Shown piece by piece: positions 5,873 through 14,861 of a stretch of DNA of 24,160 bases. Below the pieces are notes generated by a model. It searched no databases, was not told where the DNA came from, and saw only the letters and a program-made list of their open reading frames with translations. The stretch lies in assembly GCA_002369525.1 (NCBI GenBank), contig DFFN01000097.1:1-24160 (forward strand). Reading direction: 5' to 3'. Source of the DNA: Lachnoclostridium sp. UBA3775. GTDB taxonomy: Bacteria; Bacillota; Clostridia; Lachnospirales; Lachnospiraceae. A program made the position numbers and the translations under genes. Every line of letters begins with the position of its first letter. The stretch's first letter is position 1.

Positions 5873-8032
5873 ATGGGCAAAAGCAGGAAAAAAACTGATG
5901 TTCCGGTGATAATGCAGCTTGAGGCAATGGAGTGCGGCGCAGCAAGCCTTGCCATGGTGCTTGCATATTACGGCAAATGGGTCCCGCTCGAAACCATAAG
6001 GTCGGACTGCGGCGTATCCAGGAACGGTGCGAATGCGAAGAACATCATGCAGGCGGCAAGAAGCTACGGGCTTAACGCCAGGGGCTTCTTCTACGAGCCG
6101 AAGATGCTCCGCAAGAAGGGAAAATTCCCCTGCATAATACACTGGAACCTAAAGCACTTCGTGGTGCTCAAGGGCTTCAGGGGAAAATATGCGCTGATAA
6201 ACGATCCCGCCAAGGGCGAGCTTAAGCTTAGCTTTGAGGAATTCGACAGATGCTTCACCGGCGTCTGCATCTTCCTTGAGCCCGGGGAAAAATTCGAGCC
6301 GGGCGGCAAGAGAAAGTCGGTGCTGGGCTTTGCAAGGAAAAGACTGGCGGGCGCGGGCTCCGCGATCGCCCTGACGGTAATCTTCGGAGTTTTATCCTAC
6401 CTTTTCGGTCTGATAAACCCCGTTCTTAACAGGATATACATAGACAGGCTCATAAGCAGGGAAAACCCGGAGTGGTTCAGGCCCCTTATCGGGCTGATGA
6501 TAATGCTCGCGGTGCTGCAGGTTGCAGTGGCGGGCGTACAGGCGATATACCAGAAACGTGTTTCCGGCAAGCTTTCGGTCGTCGGCAGCAGTTCATATAT
6601 GTGGAAGGTACTGCATCTTCCGATGGATTTCTTCTCACAGAGAATGGCGGGTGACATAACCCAGAGGCAGAGCAGCAATGCGGGCGTGGCAGAGGGCTTA
6701 GTCGACATATTCGCGCCTCTTGCCCTAAATACCGTGATGATGCTTTTCTACCTGCTGATAATGCTTAAGCACAGCGTGATGCTCACGGCCATAGGCATGG
6801 CCTCGATGGCGCTCAACTTTCTGGTCGCAAGGCTTATCGCAAAGAAGAGGGTCAACATCGCCAGGGTAACGGTAAGGGATTCCGGCAAGCTGTCGGCCAC
6901 GACGGTTGCCGGAATTGAAATGATAGAGAGCATCAAGGCCAGCGGTGCGGAGAACGGTTTCTTCCAGCGCTGGGCAGGCTACCAGGCATCTGTTAATTCG
7001 AGCCAGGTAAAATATTTAAGGATAGACCAGAAATTCGGCCTCATCCCGATATTCATTTCCTCGATAACGACCTACCTGGTGCAGTTTCTGGGAATCTATC
7101 TCGTCATAAACGGAGAGTTCACCCTTGGTCTCGTGATGGCCTTCCAGGGTTACCTCAGTTCCTTCATGGGCCCCGCGCACACCATAATAAGCGCGGACCA
7201 GACCCTGCAGGAGCTTCGCACCAAGATGGAGCGCATCGACGACGTAATGGAATATCCGGACGATCCGATGGTTAAGGAGACCGAGCTCGACGGCGAGACC
7301 GATTACAGGAAGCTTTCGGGAAAGATCGAGCTTAAGAATGTCACCTTCGGCTATTCAAGGCTTGACGAGCCGCTGATAAAGGATTTTTCGCTCACGCTCG
7401 AGGCGGGACAGAGGGTTGCCATAGTAGGCGGCTCCGGCTGCGGAAAGTCAACGCTGTCAAGGCTTATCTCGGGTCTGCACAGACCGTGGGAGGGTCAGAT
7501 ACTTTTTGACGGCATACCGATTGAAAAGATCAACAGGCAGGTGTTCACCGGCACGATAGCGGTGGTGGACCAGGACATAATCCTTTTCGACGACACCATT
7601 GCCAACAACATAAAAATGTGGGACGAGTCCATTGAGGACTTCGAAATGATACTGGCCGCAAGGGATGCGCAGCTCCACGATGTCATTATGCAGCGCGAGG
7701 GCGGCTACCAGTACAGGCTGACGGAAGGCGGAAAGAACCTGTCCGGCGGACAGAGGCAGCGCCTTGAGATAGCAAGGGTGCTTGCGCAGGATCCTTCCAT
7801 AATAATACTTGACGAGGCCACGAGCGCGCTCGATGCAAAAACCGAGTACGATGTCGTGAATGCCATAAAGGACAGGGGCGTCAGCTGCATAGTCATCGCC
7901 CACAGGCTTTCGACCATAAGGGACTGCGACGAGATCATAGTCATGGATCACGGAAGGATCGCAGAGCGAGGAAGCCACGAAGAACTGTTAAAACAAAACG
8001 GCCTTTATGCCGAGCTGGTTGCCAATGAGTAA
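5873..8032 (+). CDS. NHLM-type ABC exporter with C39 peptidase domain
   Basis: A protein of 719 residues with all three expected parts. The N-terminal C39 peptidase has oxyanion Gln15, catalytic Cys21 (in MECGAASLAM), His95 (NLKHFVVLKG) and Asp111 (NDPAKG). The membrane domain spans about residues 160-450. The ATPase has Walker A GGSGCGKST at 519-527, signature LSGGQ at 623-627 and Walker B IIILDEATSALD. It should cut the leaders of the upstream precursors after their Gly-Gly and export the cores. Length and order agree with the NHLM peptidase/ATP-binding exporters that pair with Nif11 leaders. It is followed 15 bases later by the partner transporter. Confidence 0.93.
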   Translation: MGKSRKKTDVPVIMQLEAMECGAASLAMVLAYYGKWVPLETIRSDCGVSRNGANAKNIMQAARSYGLNARGFFYEPKMLRKKGKFPCIIHWNLKHFVVLKGFRGKYALINDPAKGELKLSFEEFDRCFTGVCIFLEPGEKFEPGGKRKSVLGFARKRLAGAGSAIALTVIFGVLSYLFGLINPVLNRIYIDRLISRENPEWFRPLIGLMIMLAVLQVAVAGVQAIYQKRVSGKLSVVGSSSYMWKVLHLPMDFFSQRMAGDITQRQSSNAGVAEGLVDIFAPLALNTVMMLFYLLIMLKHSVMLTAIGMASMALNFLVARLIAKKRVNIARVTVRDSGKLSATTVAGIEMIESIKASGAENGFFQRWAGYQASVNSSQVKYLRIDQKFGLIPIFISSITTYLVQFLGIYLVINGEFTLGLVMAFQGYLSSFMGPAHTIISADQTLQELRTKMERIDDVMEYPDDPMVKETELDGETDYRKLSGKIELKNVTFGYSRLDEPLIKDFSLTLEAGQRVAIVGGSGCGKSTLSRLISGLHRPWEGQILFDGIPIEKINRQVFTGTIAVVDQDIILFDDTIANNIKMWDESIEDFEMILAARDAQLHDVIMQREGGYQYRLTEGGKNLSGGQRQRLEIARVLAQDPSIIILDEATSALDAKTEYDVVNAIKDRGVSCIVIAHRLSTIRDCDEIIVMDHGRIAERGSHEELLKQNGLYAELVANE

Positions 8033-8047
8033 TGAAAGGGACTTAAG

Positions 8048-10231
8048 ATGGGATGGTTTGACGAACAGCTTCGTCAAAGAAAAAACAGCGATAAGGAAAT
8101 ATTAAGCGATTCCTTTGTCAGGCTTGCGGGAGCGGTGCTCGGCCACAAGGAGGAGACAAAGCTCGGTGACGAGCGTCTCATAATCGGCGCCGCGATCGAC
8201 GAGATCCTTAAGTATTATCATGTCAGGCCCACCGAGGTTCCGGACAATGTGAAGGATTTCGACGAGCAGCTTGAATACAAGCTCCGTCCTCACGGCATAA
8301 TGAGGCGTACGGTAAAGCTTGATCCCGGCTGGTACAAAGATGCATTCGGTCCGATGCTTGCTTTTACCGAGGAGGACCAGACGGCGATCGCGCTTCTTCC
8401 CGACGGTTTCAAGGGGTACTGCTATGTTGACCCGGCAAGCAGCAAAAAAGTAAAGATAAATGCGGCCAACGAAAAAAAGATAAAGAAGACCGCGGTATGC
8501 TTCTACTATCCCCTTCCGATGAGAAAGATAGGCATACCGGACCTGCTTTCCTTCATGGTAGGCAGGATAAAGCTCTCCGATTACATGCTGATAGCCTTTA
8601 TCGCCCTGGCTTCGGCGGGCATAATGATGCTGATACCGGCACTTACAAAGGTAATGATGGGCAAGGTGGTCGAGAGCGGCAGCAAGAAGCTTCTTGTGGG
8701 AGTGTTCATTTTCATGACCTGCGCCATGCTGTCAAGCCAGATACTTTCGGCGGTGCAGAACCTTGTCAACCAGCGCATCGGGACCAAGATAGACATTTCG
8801 GTGCAGGCGGCGGCAATGATGAGGACGCTTACGATGCCGGCGAATTTCTTCAGGAATTATTCGTCGGGCGAGCTAAGCAAGAGGCTGCAGAGCATAAACT
8901 CCCTTTCGAGCCTGCTTCTCGGCATGATACTCGGAAGCGGACTTACAAGCCTGGCTTCTTTGGTCTATCTGACGCAGATCTTCCGCTACGCAAGGCCCCT
9001 GGTGCTTCCGGCCTTCATCATCATACTGCTGACGATACTGCTAACGGTCGTAACGTCGCTTGCGCAGATGAAGATAGAAAGAAAGCAGATGAGGCTTTCT
9101 GCAAAGGAAAGCGGTATCAGCTACGCAATGGTTTCGGGCATCAGGAAGATAAAGCTTGCGGGCGCCGAAAAAAGAGCCTTTGCAAAATGGGCCGACGCAT
9201 ATTCGGCAGGCGCGGTGTTAAAATACAATCCGCCCATGTTCCTGAGGCTGAACCCGGCATTTACTCTTGCGCTTACGCTTTTTTCGTCGGTTGCCATGGC
9301 GGCGCTGGCGTTTGAATACAAAATAAAAACGGAAGACTACTTCGCCTTCAACGCGGCCTTCGGAATGCTGAGCAATGCCTTCATATCCCTTACGGGACTG
9401 GCGCTTTCGCTTTCAAAGATACCGCCGATACTTGACATGGCGAGGCCGATACTTGAAACCGAGCCCGAGATTTCGGACGGCAAGGTTCTGGTAAACCGCT
9501 TAAGCGGCGGGATAGAGCTTTCGAACGTATCCTTCCGCTATGCCGATGGTTCTCCCTACATCATAAAGGACCTTTCGCTGAAGATAAAACCCGGCGAATA
9601 TGTTGCGATAGTGGGACAGACCGGCTGCGGCAAGACAACGCTTGTAAGACTTTTGCTGGGCTTTGAGAAGCCTCTTCGCGGCGCAGTTTATTTTGACGGC
9701 CGCGACATAAGCACAATGGACCTGCGTTCCCTGAGGAGAAAGATCGGAACGGTAATGCAGGGCGACACCCTTTTCCAGGGCGACATACTTTCGAACATAA
9801 CCATATCGTCTCCCGACATCACTGTGGAAGAAGCTTGGAAGGCGGCTGAGCTTGCCGGGATTGCCGACGACATAAGGGAGATGCCGATGGGCATGAATAC
9901 ACTGATCTCCGAGGGCCTCGGCGGCATCTCGGGAGGCCAGAAGCAGAGGCTTATGATCGCAAGAGCCATAGCCTCCAAGCCCCGCGTACTGATATTCGAC
10001 GAGGCGACAAGCGCTCTTGACAACAAGACACAGAAGCAGGTGAGCGATGCGCTTGACGCGCTTAAGTGCACAAGGCTCGTGGTCGCGCACAGGCTTTCGA
10101 CCATCAGGCACTGCAGCAGGATCATACTTCTTGCTGACGGAAGGATAGCCGAGGACGGCTCCTATGACGAGCTCATCGAAAAGGGCGGGCTGTTTGCGGA
10201 GCTTGTACAGAGACAGAGGATTGAAAAATGA
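8048..10231 (+). CDS. NHLM-type ABC transporter, peptidase-less partner
   Basis: A protein of 727 residues. The first about 170 residues are a soluble domain characteristic of the second NHLM transporter; it has no Cys-His protease pair. Six membrane helices then lead to an ATPase with GQTGCGKTT (Walker A), ISGGQKQR (signature, Ile in place of Leu) and LIFDEATSALD (Walker B). In NHLM loci the two ABC proteins always occur together and probably form a heterodimer or two sequential steps. Its stop overlaps the next start (ATGA at 10228-10231), showing tight translational coupling to the secreted protein. Confidence 0.9.
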   Translation: MGWFDEQLRQRKNSDKEILSDSFVRLAGAVLGHKEETKLGDERLIIGAAIDEILKYYHVRPTEVPDNVKDFDEQLEYKLRPHGIMRRTVKLDPGWYKDAFGPMLAFTEEDQTAIALLPDGFKGYCYVDPASSKKVKINAANEKKIKKTAVCFYYPLPMRKIGIPDLLSFMVGRIKLSDYMLIAFIALASAGIMMLIPALTKVMMGKVVESGSKKLLVGVFIFMTCAMLSSQILSAVQNLVNQRIGTKIDISVQAAAMMRTLTMPANFFRNYSSGELSKRLQSINSLSSLLLGMILGSGLTSLASLVYLTQIFRYARPLVLPAFIIILLTILLTVVTSLAQMKIERKQMRLSAKESGISYAMVSGIRKIKLAGAEKRAFAKWADAYSAGAVLKYNPPMFLRLNPAFTLALTLFSSVAMAALAFEYKIKTEDYFAFNAAFGMLSNAFISLTGLALSLSKIPPILDMARPILETEPEISDGKVLVNRLSGGIELSNVSFRYADGSPYIIKDLSLKIKPGEYVAIVGQTGCGKTTLVRLLLGFEKPLRGAVYFDGRDISTMDLRSLRRKIGTVMQGDTLFQGDILSNITISSPDITVEEAWKAAELAGIADDIREMPMGMNTLISEGLGGISGGQKQRLMIARAIASKPRVLIFDEATSALDNKTQKQVSDALDALKCTRLVVAHRLSTIRHCSRIILLADGRIAEDGSYDELIEKGGLFAELVQRQRIEK

Positions 10232-11808
10232 GGGAAAAAAGACCCGGAAAATTTAATTCTTTGAGATTTATGGCATGCATTATGCTTCTTTTCCTCATGC
10301 TTTTCGGCGCGGCTTTGGCGGATTCGTATTCGGAGCTTAACTACGGAGGAAACGACGAGCCGCTGTTAAAGGGCAAGGGAAGCACGGAGATAAAGACCAA
10401 GGACATAAGCGCCACCTGGTTTTCGGGCACTACATCGGTCATCTTTTTCGTATATACCGATTCGCCCGATGTAAAGGGAAGCTTTACCTACACCGATGCA
10501 GCCGGCAGCCACACCAGCAAATGGGAGATAAAGGACGGAGGCTACGGCTACATAACCAACGGCACTTATGTAAGGTCGGGCTCGCTCAACGATAACTACG
10601 CTTTCATAAGCTTTTATCCGAACAGGCTGAACATCAGCAAGGCGTCGGACGGCACCGTAAGCACCGGCATAAAGCTTACCATTGACAGCATAGAGTCAAA
10701 GGCCGGAGGCTCTGCCGCCACGGCAAGCCTTGACAGCGTGGGCTTTTATGTATATGCGGGAACGGACACCACGAACGGCAGGTTCCTCGGTTCCCTTTCC
10801 CACCTCAAGAAGATAAACTCGATAACCCTTCTCGGAGACAATTCTTCGGTATTCGATGCAAACAAGACCCCGAGATTCAACAATTACCTCGGAAATGCGA
10901 TGGCCGAGAAGATGGAATTATCCGACGAGCTCAGGATAAACACCGCAAACAGCAAGGATTATCTTTCCATGAGCAGGTCGAGGGCGGGCATTTCGCAGAA
11001 TTATACCTGGGGAGCAAAGTACAAGCGCAGCTTCATATTCACCGCAAAGTCGGGCTACCGTTTCGACCCGAAAGGGTTCAGGTTTATTTTTGACGGTACC
11101 GACTATTCCAATTACATCACGGTGAGCGTAAGCAACCTTAATAAGACCATAACCGTAACCCTGTCGGACAAAACCGCGGTATATGCAAAAAAAGCGGTTA
11201 CCGAGGTCAGGTTCGTCGGCATATTCCTAAGCCTTACCGCCGACAGGGAACCGAAATATACGGGTTACGTAAATGTAGACAGCAACAGGTATCTGGAATT
11301 TTACCAGAACTGGAAGAGGACAAGCGACGGACGCCTGATAAGCGGCAATGTCGAGTCCGAGACCAACTATACCTGGATAGCCGAGTTTGATCCCGGCGAC
11401 AAATTCTATTTTGACGGCATGCCGGCCGTCAAGGTCAACGGAAATACTTTGAAGCTTTATTCGGCCAACGGCTTTACCGCTTCGGGCAAGGTTTCCGGAA
11501 ACCTGCTTTCGATCGAGATCGGAAACATTACCAGCTCAAAGGGCAAGGCAACTCCGACTCCCGGCATCGACATACCGGATGCCCCGAAAGACAACGACAG
11601 TCCGTGGAACCATATCGAGCCCGATGCTCCGGTCCGTCCGGAGGCAACGGTGATACCGTTCGATCCCGTGATCACGGAGACGCCCTTACCGGATGACGTT
11701 TCGCCATATTCCGGAGAAGACAACACGGCAATGACAGTATGCATGCTTTTGGCACTCATTTCGGCAGCCGGAATGCTTGCTCTTTCCGGCAAAGGAAAAA
11801 AGGAGTAG
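10228..11808 (+). CDS. Secreted two-repeat protein with sorting-signal-like C-terminus, function unknown
   Basis: A protein of 526 residues. It has a signal peptide with an AALA/D cleavage site near residues 31-32. The ectodomain seems to hold two related units. Each runs from a beta-strand opener (INSITLLGDN; VTEVRFVGIF) to an NYTW motif (NYTWGAKYKR; NYTWIAEFDPG), then a G/F-rich beta segment. A Pro/Asp-rich stalk follows. The end is SPYSGED, a hydrophobic helix, then GKGKKE. That is the three-part layout of a sortase signal, with SPYSG in the place of LPXTG. It overlaps the exporter gene by 4 bases. It may be a surface receptor, immunity or adhesin component; no homologue is recognised. Confidence 0.7.
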   Translation: MREKRPGKFNSLRFMACIMLLFLMLFGAALADSYSELNYGGNDEPLLKGKGSTEIKTKDISATWFSGTTSVIFFVYTDSPDVKGSFTYTDAAGSHTSKWEIKDGGYGYITNGTYVRSGSLNDNYAFISFYPNRLNISKASDGTVSTGIKLTIDSIESKAGGSAATASLDSVGFYVYAGTDTTNGRFLGSLSHLKKINSITLLGDNSSVFDANKTPRFNNYLGNAMAEKMELSDELRINTANSKDYLSMSRSRAGISQNYTWGAKYKRSFIFTAKSGYRFDPKGFRFIFDGTDYSNYITVSVSNLNKTITVTLSDKTAVYAKKAVTEVRFVGIFLSLTADREPKYTGYVNVDSNRYLEFYQNWKRTSDGRLISGNVESETNYTWIAEFDPGDKFYFDGMPAVKVNGNTLKLYSANGFTASGKVSGNLLSIEIGNITSSKGKATPTPGIDIPDAPKDNDSPWNHIEPDAPVRPEATVIPFDPVITETPLPDDVSPYSGEDNTAMTVCMLLALISAAGMLALSGKGKKE

Positions 11809-11812
11809 GATT

Positions 11813-12616
11813 ATGAACATTATCGTAGTTGATGACAGGCAGCTGCTCGTGAATATGCTGCTGAGGATACTCAAAGGCATAGATGCTTCCTATAATACCG
11901 TTGGCATGAACAATCCGGAGGAGGCTCTGGAATATGCAAGGCACAATCCTTTAGATGTAGCCTTCCTTGATATGGAGATGGGACCGCTTAACGGTCTTGA
12001 GCTTGCGAAAAAGCTCACCGAGCTCTATCCGAAGCTCAACATCATCTTTGTTACGGGCCACAAGGAATATGCGATGGATGCTTACGGCGTTTACCCTTCG
12101 GGCTACCTTCTAAAGCCGGTCAGCGAAAAGGACGTAAGGGAGGCGCTTTCAAACCTGCGCTATCCGGTGGAGGAAAGAAAGGAGGAGGCGCCCGCGGAAG
12201 GAAAGAGGTTAAGGGTGCAGTGCTTCGGCGAGTTCGAGGTGTTCTGCGACGGAAAGCCGCTCCGCTTCAAGCGCTCCAAGAGCAAGGAGCTGTTTGCCTA
12301 CCTTGTCTGCGTGAGGGGCGCGAGCATAAACATTGCGACCATTGCCTCGGTGCTGTGGGAGGACAGCGAGGACAACCCTTCGGAAAAGGCGATAAGCTCC
12401 ATGTGCAGGAACCTTATCGCGGATATTCAAAAAACCTTGCAGGATAAAGGCCTTGATGATATACTGATAAAGGAATGGAAGAGTGTAAGCCTTAATACTT
12501 CCGGTTTTGACTGCGACTGGTACGATCATATACAGAGGAATAAAGGAGATCTGCGTTATAACGGTGACTTCATAGTCGGTTATTCGTGGGCGGAATACAT
12601 GATACCGAGGTATTGA
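11813..12616 (+). CDS. Response regulator with SARP-like winged-helix output domain
   Basis: A protein of 267 residues; ATG 11813 has AAGGAGTAGGA just upstream. Residues 1-120 are a receiver: acidic pair Asp7-Asp8, phospho-acceptor Asp53 (AFLDMEMG), Thr in FVTGHK, and Lys in GYLLKPVS. The C-terminal half starts VQCFGEFEVFCDGKPLRF, continues RSKSKELFAYLV and ends near YSWAEYMIPRY. This is the transcriptional-activator winged-helix type related to SARP/OmpR domains. No histidine kinase lies in the window. SARP-type domains bind direct repeats at 11-bp pitch just upstream of a -10 box, exactly what is seen at 4281-4313, 4358-4390 and 14238-14270. It is therefore the prime candidate regulator of the locus. 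Confidence 0.9.
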   Translation: MNIIVVDDRQLLVNMLLRILKGIDASYNTVGMNNPEEALEYARHNPLDVAFLDMEMGPLNGLELAKKLTELYPKLNIIFVTGHKEYAMDAYGVYPSGYLLKPVSEKDVREALSNLRYPVEERKEEAPAEGKRLRVQCFGEFEVFCDGKPLRFKRSKSKELFAYLVCVRGASINIATIASVLWEDSEDNPSEKAISSMCRNLIADIQKTLQDKGLDDILIKEWKSVSLNTSGFDCDWYDHIQRNKGDLRYNGDFIVGYSWAEYMIPRY

Positions 12617-12617
12617 T

Positions 12618-14213
12618 ATGGGCGGAGTAGATACTAAAACGATAAAGGCCATGATGAAAGAGGTTGAAAGCCTCAGCAAAACCATAGCGATATTTAAGGG
12701 AATAAGAGACCGGTCTTTAAGGGAGCCCGACAGTCCCGAAAGAAAGGCCAGGCTGCGTAAGGTAAACGGGCATATAAATTTTCTCGAGGGGTTCATGAAA
12801 AAACTGAGGGAAACCCTTGAGAACGAGACGGAGGAAAAGAAGAAGAAGCGCGAGAAGATGCGCATGATAAAGACCGGCTACTATCTCGCCGCCATTTACA
12901 ACAGGCAGATAGCGGGCTATTCGGCCGATATCATGAATGCCTACGGCTATGGATTCATAAGCGCCATGCCTTCGGATGTTACGGTCCGCATAATTTCGGC
13001 CTTCCAGAGCATCTTACACAGCGCAAAGGAAAGCAACGTAAAGGCGGAAGAGCTTGAACGCATCCTGAACGATAAGGAATTCTTTGAGATGGAGAAGAAG
13101 GATCCGACCCGTCTCGCCGAGAAGAAGAAGGAAATAAACGAGGAATTCAATACCATCATCACCCAGATCGCGGTCCACGACTGCATAAAGCTTGAGACCG
13201 ACGAAAAGGGAAATATCAAAAAGGAATCCATTAAAAAGACTTTCGACGGCCACATGATGCAGGAGAACGGCTTTGAAAAGTCGATGAAATCCTTTGAACG
13301 CTACATGCCTGAGATCAAGGTTAAGGATTTCCAGGATATAATAAAGGAAACAGAGGAACTTGCGAAGACCGTAAGGGCGATGCAGACGGCCTATATCAAC
13401 AACAATGCGGGCTTTGACCGCAGCAACGGCTATACGAGGGAGCTGCTTACAAAGGAAAACAGCCTGAAGGACAAGGTTAAGGCCTACAATGCGAGAATGG
13501 CCGCCGAAATGGAGGACGCTCTCGATCCTTCGAAGCCCGGAAGCGTCAACGACCTTATGAACTCCGATTTCATGATGCGCTACGCGCTGATGAGAGAGCT
13601 GGACTACTATGTAAGCCGTCAGGTGAAGGTGGATGACTGCCTTGTAAGGAATAACGAGATTCTTACGCGTATGGAGGAATGGGAAGTCTACAGGGACATG
13701 AGGTCTCGCATGAGCGAGCTGGGAAAGGAAGGCTCCATAGCCCTGCAGATAAGGATCAGGGCGTGCTCGAAGGTTAAAAGGCTTAAGAGCGAGGCGCTTC
13801 GGCATGACGATGCCCTGATCACCGACTTTACCGATTGTGCGGTTGAGGCGACCCAGGATATGCTGGATATAATAACAGAAAACGGTGAGCTCGGGCCAAA
13901 ACAGCAGCAGGTGCTTGAGGAAGGCGTCGCATCCCTTGTCCTCTACCATATGCTCATTGAGTACAAGGGTGAGAACAATGAGGCAAAACCCTTCATTGAA
14001 GAGCTTAAGAAGTCCAAGGAACCCGAAAACTTCAAGATCGTTGCGAAAACGCTTATGGCAGCCCCGGAATTCAGGGAGAAATACAGGGATATGTTCGGCG
14101 ACAAGCCGAAAAAGTCGGATTTCTTCGGCTTCTTAGCCGGAAATTCGGAGAAAGATCTCTCTTTGGTGCCCGTAAAAGAGCCTGAAAAGCCAAAAATCAA
14201 GAAAAAAATATAA
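12618..14213 (+). CDS. Highly charged helical cytoplasmic protein, function unknown
   Basis: A protein of 531 residues starting one base after the regulator's stop. It has no signal peptide and no membrane segment. It is almost entirely helical and rich in Lys/Glu, with likely coiled coils near residues 10-85 (ending in a run of Glu/Lys) and 140-180. The C-terminus has DKPKKSDFFGFLAGNSEKD and a Pro/Lys tail, possibly a docking peptide. No catalytic motif is apparent. It is the last gene before the operator of the VirB/VirD4-like cluster. It could be a chaperone, scaffold, effector or immunity protein; I cannot choose among these. Confidence 0.7.
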   Translation: MGGVDTKTIKAMMKEVESLSKTIAIFKGIRDRSLREPDSPERKARLRKVNGHINFLEGFMKKLRETLENETEEKKKKREKMRMIKTGYYLAAIYNRQIAGYSADIMNAYGYGFISAMPSDVTVRIISAFQSILHSAKESNVKAEELERILNDKEFFEMEKKDPTRLAEKKKEINEEFNTIITQIAVHDCIKLETDEKGNIKKESIKKTFDGHMMQENGFEKSMKSFERYMPEIKVKDFQDIIKETEELAKTVRAMQTAYINNNAGFDRSNGYTRELLTKENSLKDKVKAYNARMAAEMEDALDPSKPGSVNDLMNSDFMMRYALMRELDYYVSRQVKVDDCLVRNNEILTRMEEWEVYRDMRSRMSELGKEGSIALQIRIRACSKVKRLKSEALRHDDALITDFTDCAVEATQDMLDIITENGELGPKQQQVLEEGVASLVLYHMLIEYKGENNEAKPFIEELKKSKEPENFKIVAKTLMAAPEFREKYRDMFGDKPKKSDFFGFLAGNSEKDLSLVPVKEPEKPKIKKKI

Positions 14214-14237
14214 AAATTTCAAAAAAGATGGATTTGT

Positions 14238-14270
14238 GGTGCATTTTTGGTGCACATTCTGTGTTAAAAT
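14238..14270 (+). promoter_or_regulatory. Promoter and 11-bp direct-repeat operator of the VirB/VirD4-like cluster
   Basis: GGTGCA at 14238-14243 and 14249-14254, then 10 bp and the -10 box TAAAAT at 14265-14270, with an extended TGT. The match to the precursor promoter continues past the -10 (GTGC follows both). No -35 consensus is seen. It lies 25 bases after the preceding stop and 59 bases before the pilin ATG. Confidence 0.78.
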
Positions 14271-14328
14271 GTGCCCATAAAACAAAAAACAATCTGATTA
14301 CAGATTACAAGTTAAGGAGGAAAACAAT

Positions 14329-14730
14329 ATGTTATCAAATCAGAAAAAAGCAAGAAATATCATGGCACTTGTCATGATGGCAGTGATGCTCATCGGTGTA
14401 GCCGGAGCAGTTGATTTCAACAAGGTAGCAGATCCCGTTGTAAATCTCATCAACTCACTTCTTTATCCGATCCTTGCAATCGTTGGTGCAGGCGGTACAA
14501 TCTACTGCGTATCACTCGGTGTTAAGTATGCAAAGGCTGAAGAGCCTCAGGAGCGTGAGAAGGCCAAGACTCACCTTAAGAATGCGATCATCGGTTTCGC
14601 CCTTATCTTCATTCTTATCGTAGCTCTTAAGATCTTAATGCCTCAGCTTATCGAGTGGATGGAAGAAACAGGCGCAAGCTCATCTTCAACAGCAGCTTCA
14701 TCAGCAGCTGATTCAGCTTCAGCATCATAA
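14329..14730 (+). CDS. VirB2/TrbC-like pilin subunit
   Basis: A protein of 133 residues with a strong AAGGAGG site. The N-terminal signal-like segment ends in GVAGA/VDFNK near residue 27. It is followed by two membrane helices, about residues 38-62 (LYPILAIVGAGGTIYC) and 83-108 (AIIGFALIFILIVALKIL). They are separated by a short charged loop (KAEEPQEREKAKTH). This is the layout of VirB2/TrbC major pilins in Gram-positive type IV systems. The last 20 residues are Ser/Ala only (with one Asp), an unusual extension. It is the first gene behind the operator, in the position of an abundant structural subunit. The family is inferred from topology and neighbours. Confidence 0.78.
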   Translation: MLSNQKKARNIMALVMMAVMLIGVAGAVDFNKVADPVVNLINSLLYPILAIVGAGGTIYCVSLGVKYAKAEEPQEREKAKTHLKNAIIGFALIFILIVALKILMPQLIEWMEETGASSSSTAASSAADSASAS

Positions 14731-14785
14731 TCGGTAACGGCGAAAAAGTATACTGCAAATTTTCTGAATAGAATTCTGATAGACA

Positions 14786-14813
14786 GGTTCTCTGTGTTTT
14801 TTCGCAGGGAACC
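14786..14813 (+). other. Intergenic RNA hairpin after the pilin gene
   Basis: GGTTCTCTG (14786-14794) pairs with CAGGGAACC (14805-14813), including one G-U pair, around a U-rich 10-base loop. No U-tract follows, so it is more likely a processing or stability element than a full terminator. It occupies the site just before ATG 14814, which favours the later start at 14862. Confidence 0.45.
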
Positions 14814-14861
14814 ATGTCTGGTTTTTGGAAACAGGAGAAAAATCCGGAGGAAAACCGCAAA

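Noticed and set aside
8497..9315. Open frame of 272 codons inside the second ABC transporter gene
   Set aside because: It is in a different frame of a clearly coding ABC transporter and its product has no recognisable order, only His/Gly/Asp-rich sequence.
14814..14861. Upstream ATG of the coupling ATPase as the true start
   Set aside because: It directly abuts a 9-bp hairpin and lacks a good ribosome site, whereas ATG 14862 has GGAGG upstream and gives a normal N-terminal membrane helix.
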